The position numbers and the translations under genes are program-made. From the NCBI GenBank assembly GCA_002496485.1, contig DAJW01000142.1, forward strand, positions 1-5,132: a stretch of 5,132 bases of DNA, written 5' to 3'. The notes below the pieces were generated by a model. That model searched no databases. It was not told the origin of the DNA and was given only the letters and a program-made list of their open reading frames with translations. Numbering within the stretch: the first letter of the stretch is position 1; each line of letters opens with the position of its first letter. Source of the stretch: Euryarchaeota archaeon UBA36. Lineage in GTDB: Archaea; Thermoplasmatota; Poseidoniia; Poseidoniales; Thalassarchaeaceae. Below are positions 1-4,085 of this stretch, in pieces.

Positions 1-1
1 C

Positions 2-61
2 TGGGATTTCGCAAAAGAATTTGATGTAAGACTTAAACTAAAGACTGAAATTAAGGATTAG
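2..61 (+). CDS. C-terminal tail of an unidentified protein (5' end outside window)
   Basis: The plus-strand frame starting at base 2 is open from the window edge and ends with TAG at 59-61. It encodes 19 residues, WDFAKEFDVRLKLKTEIKD. The mix of charged and aliphatic residues looks like the end of a soluble globular protein rather than random AT-rich translation, and the frame would be convergent with the minus-strand genes. Too little is visible to name a family. A chance open stretch of 19 codons is quite possible, so this is tentative. Confidence 0.4.
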   Translation, partial: WDFAKEFDVRLKLKTEIKD

Positions 62-100
62 GCAAGTATCATTATATTCTGAAAATAAATATTTAATGTC

Positions 101-112
101 AAAAAATAAAAT
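101..112 (-). terminator. oligo-T terminator of the leftmost operon
   Basis: On the minus strand this reads ATTTTATTTTTT, with the T6 run at 106-101, starting about 10 bases after the stop of the 58-aa membrane protein gene. Archaeal RNA polymerase terminates efficiently at T-rich runs without needing a hairpin, so this tract in a convergent intergenic gap is a plausible end point. In AT-rich DNA such runs also arise by chance. Confidence 0.4.
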
Positions 113-122
113 CATTTTACTA

Positions 123-299
123 CTATTCTGATTCATCCATGTAATCAAATTTTGTGGCTGTAAGCTTTTTTCTATGTCTTTTATCAACTTCTTGCATTTT
201 TGAAAGAAATTTCTTCTGAAACCAACTAATAACAAATATGATAATTACAATGTCAAATAAAATTACAAATAATAATTCTATATTTTTCCAGTCTGTCAT
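123..299 (-). CDS. small single-pass membrane protein, 58 aa, function unknown
   Basis: ATG at 299-297 opens a 58-residue frame ending with TAG at 125-123. Residues 1-8 (MTDWKNIE) form a short polar N-terminus. Residues 9-27 are almost purely aliphatic or aromatic (LLFVILFDIVIIIFVISWF) and form one transmembrane helix, with a single internal Asp at 16. Residues 28-51 are strongly basic (KK, KRHRKK), and the tail is acidic (DYMDESE). The positive-inside rule predicts N-out, C-in topology. A good ribosome-binding site (GGTGA at 308-304) sits four bases before the ATG and begins on the last base of the ferredoxin stop codon, so translation is probably coupled to the ferredoxin. A longer open frame on the same strand (235-38) overlaps most of this gene but has no such features. 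I do not recognise the family; a membrane anchor or accessory peptide for an upstream gene product is only a guess. Confidence 0.72.
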   Translation of the reverse strand: MTDWKNIELLFVILFDIVIIIFVISWFQKKFLSKMQEVDKRHRKKLTATKFDYMDESE

Positions 300-303
300 A
301 AAA

Positions 304-308
304 TCACC
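304..308 (-). promoter_or_regulatory. Shine-Dalgarno site of the 58-aa membrane protein
   Basis: The minus strand reads GGTGATTTTATG. GGTGA matches the archaeal anti-SD core and lies four bases before the ATG at 299. Its first G is the last base of the ferredoxin TAG stop. This site is the main reason for accepting the small gene and its start. Confidence 0.65.
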
Positions 309-607
309 TATATTGGTGGAGAAATGTCAATTATACTAGATTCTGATATTATTTGACAGCAAGCTAGGATACCACCTTCTTCAACTATGTCTTCATCCAA
401 ACCAGGAGGTAATTCTTCGGGATACTCGACCTTACCCTGAACTAAACGAACCAAGCAAGTACCGCAAGTTCCCGATGTACAATTTGAGGGTATTTCTACT
501 CCTGCAATCTTTGCAATTTCTATTATTGATAATTCATCTTCAATTGTACCAACACCCAGAAGTTTTTTTCCCCTGAAAAATTGGATTTTAGAAAAATTAT
601 TTTGCAT
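308..607 (-). CDS. [2Fe-2S] plant-type ferredoxin
   Basis: A 99-residue one-electron carrier of the 2Fe-2S beta-grasp family, expected to be cytosolic. The cluster loop is C43-TSGT-C48-GT-C51 (C-x4-C-x2-C), and the fourth ligand lies in ILACC near residues 83-84. The order is N-terminal beta strands (IQFFRGKKLLGVG), the helix before the cluster (SIIEIAKIAGVEIP), the cluster loop, then an acidic linker (EELPPGLDEDIVEEGG) and C-terminal strands. Length is the family norm. The ATG at 607 follows the TGA of the upstream zinc protein by seven bases, with a GAGGT ribosome-binding sequence at 616-612 overlapping that stop, so the two are surely cotranscribed. The redox partner cannot be read from the sequence; neither neighbour is a recognisable oxidoreductase. 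The paired Cys83/Cys84 leaves one cysteine free. Confidence 0.94.
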   Translation of the reverse strand: MQNNFSKIQFFRGKKLLGVGTIEDELSIIEIAKIAGVEIPSNCTSGTCGTCLVRLVQGKVEYPEELPPGLDEDIVEEGGILACCQIISESSIIDISPPI

Positions 608-614
608 TTCTACC

Positions 615-1703
615 TCATCGGTCTTCCCAGCGAGTCCAACGTCCGGTTTGTTTGTTGAATCTGAGGCCAGCTTTCTTCATCCATTTGTTAAATTTAGTAG
701 CCCCAGCTCCAGTTGCTATGATGAATTCTTCTCTATCTTCTTGTGCTTGGATGTATCCTTTCGCAGCGATAGTTTGATCAATCCACTCGTCTATGCTCAT
801 CAAGACTCCAGAAATTGTACTTGATTCTAGTGCTGCTTCTAGTTCATCTGCGGATGCTCCAGCAGATTCTAAATCTCTCTTCATCAAATCCGTTATCGAT
901 GGGGCCTGATCTTTAGATGGCGGACTAATTACAGGTAATCTTGGACGGATTCTTGGATCAATAGTAATTCTAGAGCCGTTTGTCAATTTACTTTCTACCA
1001 CCCTTGCCATCGGGGCATGAAACTCTTCTTCACAATCCCAGCAAATGAAAGAGAAATCAGACATATCATCAGAAATATTACCTCCCCTAGGATCCATCTC
1101 TTCTCCACATTCTGGACAAGCATGAAGACATAGAATAGGAGCTATTTTTCTTCTAAAATCGACAATATCCTGAGGAGTACCTACTAATTCCAGCATTTCA
1201 TGATCACGAGCAGCTTCTAATCCTCTAGTTTCTAATTGATCTCTAAGTTTAGATCGTTGTTCATCTTTTGATTCATCATCAAGTGTATTTTCCAGCTTTA
1301 CTATTAACTCAATAGTTTTTCCAAGTCTATTCATCACTAATTTCTTATTTCTAAAGGCTTCAACTCTAGCTAGTCTAAGCTGTTCCTTCTTTTCCTGTAA
1401 TTCAGCAAAAATATCTTTCTGTTCCCTACGAAATCTTTGCTCCTCAATTTTATCGACTTTTTTTGTATCATCCGAAAGTACGTCAGTGAGAAATCTTTGT
1501 CGAGCTTGTGATCGGGGGCCCGAAAGTACTGCATCAAGTACTGAATCTGCTACACCTTTCTTAATTCCATAGTTGTTAACTAAGGTTTCTGCATCTAATT
1601 TTTTGAGATCTCCAATTTTTATTCCGCCATCTGATAGAATTTGAGCTGTAGTCTCATCAATTCCTCTTCGTAAAAGTGCCAGATAAGTATCTTTCTTTGC
1701 CAT
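615..1703 (-). CDS. helix-hairpin-helix / coiled-coil / zinc-ribbon protein, function unknown
   Basis: A 362-residue protein I do not recognise as a named family. Numbering is from the ATG at 1703. Residues about 3-61 resemble an HHH_5-like helix-hairpin-helix (LLRRGIDETTAQILSDGG, then ETLVNNYGIKKGVADSVL), a fold that usually binds DNA or RNA non-specifically. Residues about 75-170 are highly charged and heptad-like (EEQRFRREQKD, LQEKKEQLRLARVEAF), probably a long coiled coil. Residues 196-224 form a zinc ribbon, CPEC and CWDC 21 residues apart, with an extra Cys192. A Pro-rich linker (PRIRPRLPVISPP) leads to a helical region. The basic, Trp-rich end contains KKAGLRFNKQTGRWTRW, the kind of 'G-x-R-[FW]-[ND]...W' strand pair seen in several nucleic-acid proteins. 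I chose the ATG at 1703 over an in-frame GTG at 1712 because GGTGGGA lies ahead of the ATG. It is first gene of an operon with ferredoxin and a membrane peptide. A nucleic-acid role is inferred, not shown. Confidence 0.88.
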   Translation of the reverse strand: MAKKDTYLALLRRGIDETTAQILSDGGIKIGDLKKLDAETLVNNYGIKKGVADSVLDAVLSGPRSQARQRFLTDVLSDDTKKVDKIEEQRFRREQKDIFAELQEKKEQLRLARVEAFRNKKLVMNRLGKTIELIVKLENTLDDESKDEQRSKLRDQLETRGLEAARDHEMLELVGTPQDIVDFRRKIAPILCLHACPECGEEMDPRGGNISDDMSDFSFICWDCEEEFHAPMARVVESKLTNGSRITIDPRIRPRLPVISPPSKDQAPSITDLMKRDLESAGASADELEAALESSTISGVLMSIDEWIDQTIAAKGYIQAQEDREEFIIATGAGATKFNKWMKKAGLRFNKQTGRWTRWEDR

Positions 1704-1706
1704 AAA

Positions 1707-1714
1707 TCCCACCC
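1707..1714 (-). promoter_or_regulatory. Shine-Dalgarno site deciding the start of the HhH/zinc protein
   Basis: The minus strand reads GGGTGGGATTTATG. The GGTG core is at 1713-1710, six bases before the ATG at 1703. The same bases contain the alternative in-frame GTG at 1712, which would then have no site of its own, so the ATG is preferred. Confidence 0.55.
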
Positions 1715-1765
1715 GATGACTCGAGGCCCGATGTCCCCTGCCTTCAAGCGCAGGTAGGGCCCCTC
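1708..1765 (-). other. GC-rich structured leader upstream of the HhH/zinc protein gene
   Basis: About 69% of these 58 bases are G or C by hand count, in an otherwise AT-rich window. The core is a 5-bp hairpin: 1737-1741 pairs with 1750-1754 around an 8-base loop. It can be nested in an outer stem where GGCCC (1725-1729) pairs with GGGCC (1757-1761), extendable by two pairs across a two-base bulge. CATCGGG occurs twice, 16 bases apart, on the minus strand, the second copy running into the ribosome-binding site. No complete tRNA, C/D-box or H/ACA pattern is present. It is probably a structured 5' untranslated region, but a small RNA gene or an N-terminal coding extension starting at a rare codon is possible. 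Confidence 0.5.
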
Positions 1766-1780
1766 TATCAATTCAATGTC

Positions 1781-1795
1781 AAAAATCTTCAAAAA
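1781..1795 (-). terminator. double T5 terminator after rsmA
   Basis: On the minus strand two TTTTT tracts, separated by GAAGA, begin four bases after the rsmA stop at 1801-1799. Tandem oligo-T tracts are the usual archaeal intrinsic terminator. Their position before the GC-rich leader suggests that the housekeeping operon ends here and the next gene group has its own transcript. Confidence 0.5.
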
Positions 1796-1798
1796 TAC

Positions 1799-2707
1799 CT
1801 ATCGTTTACTAATTTCTTTTACTAAAATTATCCATTGCTCTATTGATAATCTATCTGGCCTCAGATCGGTCCATCCACTATCGAATCCCGGTGGATTATT
1901 ATTGAGAACTTGTTTAATTTTATCATTCCATCTACTTTTATGCCAATCTCTAACTCTTGAAATCCTACTTGGAACTTGGGAAAGTAAAGTACGAATCTTT
2001 CTCCTTCTATTCGAAAAGCAATGTTTTGTAATGATTTTGAATAGATTTCTATCTAACTCTTTGGTTTCTTCTCTTTTTACTGGCTCCATGACAATTAATC
2101 TAGAGTTTACTTTTGGTTGGGGTATAAATGAGCTTGGAGATACTTTTTTATCCAAAATAATATTAAAATCGAGCCATAAATTTAGGCCTAAAGGTCCCAT
2201 ATCATATTCTCCATCAGACATTGCCATCCTTGATGCAAATTCATCCTGAATTAGTAGAATTATTGATTCAAGAGGATTTTTTGAATGATATTGTTTAATC
2301 TTTGATAGTATAGGACTTGAAATTTTATAAGGAATATTGGAAATTATTTGTGTAATTCCCTCTGGCCATTTTATAGAAAGTGCATCTCCATGGATTATCT
2401 CAAATTCTCCATCTATATTCTTGAAAACTCTATCTAAATGAGAAATTGCATCATCATCAATTTCAATGGCGAAAACCTGACTTTTAGCTTTCAAAAGTCC
2501 TAATGTCAGAGAACCTGCCCCTGGTCCAATTTCAAGAATTTTTTTTCCGTATAGAGGGTTGTTATTTGAATTGGAAGCAAGCTTAATTGTATGATCGATA
2601 ACTTCTGAGTCAATAAGAAGATGTTGTCCTAAAGATTTTTTTGAGGAAAATCTGTCCCTGAACAAATCTACCAGAAGGCGAGGTGAAAGATCTTCTAGTT
2701 GGGTCAT
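1799..2707 (-). CDS. rsmA: 16S rRNA (adenine-N6,N6)-dimethyltransferase RsmA/KsgA
   Basis: Dimethylates the two adjacent adenines in the 3'-terminal hairpin loop of 16S rRNA using S-adenosylmethionine, a late step of small-subunit assembly. Numbering is from the ATG at 2707 (302 aa). The class I Rossmann methyltransferase signature is complete: SLGQHLL near 25-31 (family SAM-contact motif, usually GQxFL), the glycine loop EIGPGAGSLT near 59-68, the acidic IEID near 81-84, GDAL near 107-110, and the catalytic NIPYKISSP near 124-132, equivalent to NLPYNISxP. FIPQPKVNSR near 194-203 is the typical substrate-side motif, followed by the basic C-terminal helical domain (FSNRRRKIRTLL). A TTG at 2728 would add seven residues and overlap DUF655, but the ATG at 2707 follows the DUF655 stop by one base and suits translational coupling. 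The protein is slightly longer than many archaeal homologues (about 270 aa), with extra residues before the first motif. Confidence 0.96.
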   Translation of the reverse strand: MTQLEDLSPRLLVDLFRDRFSSKKSLGQHLLIDSEVIDHTIKLASNSNNNPLYGKKILEIGPGAGSLTLGLLKAKSQVFAIEIDDDAISHLDRVFKNIDGEFEIIHGDALSIKWPEGITQIISNIPYKISSPILSKIKQYHSKNPLESIILLIQDEFASRMAMSDGEYDMGPLGLNLWLDFNIILDKKVSPSSFIPQPKVNSRLIVMEPVKREETKELDRNLFKIITKHCFSNRRRKIRTLLSQVPSRISRVRDWHKSRWNDKIKQVLNNNPPGFDSGWTDLRPDRLSIEQWIILVKEISKR

Positions 2708-2708
2708 A

Positions 2709-3281
2709 TCAAATCTCTGTTCTGACAATTAAATCTAGTAGTCGTGGAGTCTGGGCTATATCTTCCATTTCCTTAACATATCGTTCTGCCAATAGTCTGA
2801 CTGATTCAATGCCACATGATTCATCAACTTGGTCGAATGATTCCCACCCAGAAAGGCCTCTCTCATCAACCATTTGTAGTGCTTTTGAGTTGCCAATTCC
2901 GGGTAAAAGTTGAAATGAGTGGAATTTTAAATTCATAGGTGAAGCTCTATTAAAAAAACCAAGATGAGTATCTGGATTAGAAATTATAGCTTCACTAATT
3001 GCTCCTATTAATTCTTGATTAGCCGAACCGCTAATGTCTTTGAGTCTTATTTCAGAAATGGGGCCTAGGTTTTCTGATGGAATAGATATCGAAGAGCCAA
3101 CGGCAATTTCCCCAATATCGTTCACCCTAACTCTAACCAAAAATAATGAAGGTTCAGTTATACATTGGATTTCATTACCAATCGGTCTTCTTTCCTTTAC
3201 ATCTAATACTCTTAGACTAGTCTCTGACAAATATGGATTTTCTGAATCCCGAAAGGGATTAGTTTTTTCTCTGCTAGCCAT
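2709..3281 (-). CDS. DUF655 family OB-fold/HhH RNA-binding protein
   Basis: A 190-residue archaeal DUF655 protein of unknown biochemical role, predicted to bind nucleic acid. The N-terminal half (about 22-100) is strand-rich (LRVLDVKERRP, SLFLVRVRVND, GEIAVGSSISI), consistent with the OB-like domain. Residues 121-153 are the diagnostic helix-hairpin-helix: HSFQLLPGIGNSKALQMVDERG, then WESFDQVDE, matching the family pattern 'H..ELLPGIG...M..I..ER...PF.SF.D'. The last 35 residues are helical. The ATG at 3281 has an AAGGAG ribosome-binding site at 3294-3289, seven bases upstream. It lies between rpo4 and rsmA as in many Euryarchaeota, and its stop is one base from the rsmA start; that conserved linkage is the main reason to suspect a part in rRNA maturation. 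The residue that usually reads Pro in 'PF.SF' is Gly-Trp here. Confidence 0.9.
   Translation of the reverse strand: MASREKTNPFRDSENPYLSETSLRVLDVKERRPIGNEIQCITEPSLFLVRVRVNDIGEIAVGSSISIPSENLGPISEIRLKDISGSANQELIGAISEAIISNPDTHLGFFNRASPMNLKFHSFQLLPGIGNSKALQMVDERGLSGWESFDQVDESCGIESVRLLAERYVKEMEDIAQTPRLLDLIVRTEI
3245..3260. repeat. 6-bp perfect inverted repeat in the DUF655 5' coding end
   Basis: AATCCC (3245-3250) and GGGATT (3255-3260) are perfectly complementary around a 4-base spacer, about 20 bases inside the DUF655 coding sequence. In the mRNA this is a 6-bp stem with a UUUC loop just after the start codon. It could slightly modulate translation or be chance. Confidence 0.4.
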
Positions 3282-3342
3282 ATTGTTACTCCTTAGATTG
3301 TATTTACTATTAAAATGGAATAGTTGAAAGATTATTATTTAC

Positions 3343-3705
3343 TCAGAGAACGTGCTGTCTTATTGTAGTAATTATTTCTTCAATTTCAGAAGTATCCATT
3401 GCAATTCTCTTACTAGAAATGATTACTCGAACATCAGCAATAGAAATAGGTGCTAATTCCGCAATTTTGGAACATATTTCTGGGTATTGATGTAGTTTTT
3501 CGTTTTCCATCAGTGAACTAAACAGGTTCTGAAATACTTCGGAATCTGTTTTTATTTGACCTGAAGGATGTCCACCAGAACTTGCTTTCCACTCTGCATG
3601 TTGAAGAGCCATAGTTTGCTCGTAGGAAATCTCCCCTCTTCGATCTCTAGTCTCTAACAATAAATCTCTAACTGATGCGAAATCTACAAATTCTTTTTCT
3701 TCCAT
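3343..3705 (-). CDS. rpo4: DNA-directed RNA polymerase subunit Rpo4 (RpoF/Rpb4)
   Basis: The 120-residue partner of Rpo7 in the polymerase stalk, which helps open-complex formation and binds nascent RNA. The N-terminal part (about 8-37) has the Rpb4 pattern DFASVRDLLLET...ISYEQTMALQHA, used for packing on Rpo7. The C-terminal HRDC-like helical domain spans about 54-120: a helix with FQNLFSSL, then ELAPISIADVRVIISSKRIAMDTSEIEEIITTI, the family's 'P.t.delr.i......l..eei..Il' end. A Gly/Ser-containing linker (KASSGGHPSGQ, 40-50) joins the two and is longer than in many archaeal Rpo4. The ATG at 3705 follows the L21e stop by 11 bases, and AGGAA overlapping that stop serves as ribosome-binding site, so it is cotranscribed with L21e. 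Confidence 0.92.
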   Translation of the reverse strand: MEEKEFVDFASVRDLLLETRDRRGEISYEQTMALQHAEWKASSGGHPSGQIKTDSEVFQNLFSSLMENEKLHQYPEICSKIAELAPISIADVRVIISSKRIAMDTSEIEEIITTIRQHVL

Positions 3706-3716
3706 TATATTACTTC

Positions 3717-4010
3717 CTATTCTATCGGTTTTAGGTGTTCTGGTCTAGCTACTACAGTTTTATTCATATTGCCATCTTTAACTTGGATAATATATGCCCT
3801 TCCCTGTGAGCCTGAAATTCTTCCGGTCTTTCCTTGGAATCTTCTGTGAGGCATTCCTTTCTGTTGAGCTCCATCTAGTACTATTGCGACTTTATCGCCA
3901 TCATTGTACTTGTGCATAACTCTGTTAATATTGAGTCTTCTTCTGTCTTTTTTTGCCTTTTTTAGAATACTTCTGGTACCGCGTCTAGAGCCTTGAGTCC
4001 TTGTTACCAT
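3717..4010 (-). CDS. rpl21e: 50S ribosomal protein L21e
   Basis: A 97-residue, strongly basic large-subunit protein of the archaeal/eukaryotic eL21 family. The start MVTRTQGSRRGTRSILKK is the family hallmark (usually M-x-x-SxGxRRGTR..L). The SH3-like barrel follows from about 38: DGDKVAIVLDGAQQKGMPHRRFQGKTGRI, then SGSQGRAYIIQVKDGN and the C-terminal VVARPEHLKPIE, all typical. Length matches homologues exactly. An upstream in-frame ATG at 4034 would add eight residues (MLITGVDY) absent from the family, and GGTTGA sits just before the ATG at 4010, so that start is chosen. It follows pus10 and leads directly into rpo4, probably from its own promoter at about 4071-4080. Confidence 0.96.
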   Translation of the reverse strand: MVTRTQGSRRGTRSILKKAKKDRRRLNINRVMHKYNDGDKVAIVLDGAQQKGMPHRRFQGKTGRISGSQGRAYIIQVKDGNMNKTVVARPEHLKPIE

Positions 4011-4014
4011 ATAG

Positions 4015-4022
4015 TCAACCCC
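4015..4022 (-). promoter_or_regulatory. Shine-Dalgarno-like site of rpl21e
   Basis: The minus strand reads GGGGTTGACTATATG, with the GGTTGA core at 4020-4015, four bases before the ATG at 4010. It lies inside the coding extension that the earlier ATG at 4034 would create, which supports the shorter L21e start. Confidence 0.45.
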
Positions 4023-4070
4023 AGTAATCAGCAAAATCGGTCGAACTGCCTGTCATTCTTAAGTACTCGG

Positions 4071-4080
4071 ATAAAATAAA
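4071..4080 (-). promoter_or_regulatory. TATA-like promoter element upstream of rpl21e
   Basis: In the 75-bp gap between pus10 and rpl21e the minus strand carries TTTATTTTAT, preceded by a purine-rich GAAG that could act as BRE. A start of transcription about 25 bases downstream (near 4050) would give a leader of roughly 40 bases before the L21e ATG. The same T-rich stretch begins six bases after the pus10 stop and may also serve as its terminator. No start-site data, so tentative. Confidence 0.42.
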
Positions 4081-4085
4081 CTTCG

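Noticed and set aside
38..235. Minus-strand 65-codon open frame at the left end
   Set aside because: It overlaps the 58-aa membrane protein in another frame, has no ribosome-binding site and reads as low-complexity AT-rich translation with no transmembrane or domain pattern.
1711..1722. Possible C/D-box guide RNA (CGATGAC on the plus strand)
   Set aside because: The box C match is imperfect, there is no box D (CTGA) within a suitable distance, and it would be antisense to the operon leader.
1737..1765. tRNA-like arm in the GC-rich block
   Set aside because: On the minus strand the hairpin loop resembles an anticodon loop (CTTGAAG), and on the plus strand TTCAAGC resembles a T-loop. The stem-loop geometry gives an 8-base loop, and no D-arm, matching acceptor stem or second arm at the right distance can be found on either strand.
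1781..1800. Tandem direct repeat of about 10 bases (AAAAATCTTC / AAAAATACCT)
   Set aside because: Only the A5 runs and a few flanking bases match. It is better explained as a double oligo-T terminator on the minus strand than as a repeat element.
1776..2249. Plus-strand 157-codon open frame
   Set aside because: It is antisense to the rsmA coding sequence, whose motifs are complete. It has no independent signal and is a shadow frame.
2683..3327. Two plus-strand open frames (2683-2913 and 3034-3327)
   Set aside because: Both lie antisense to DUF655 and rsmA, are serine/leucine-rich in the way typical of antisense translation, and have no initiation signal.
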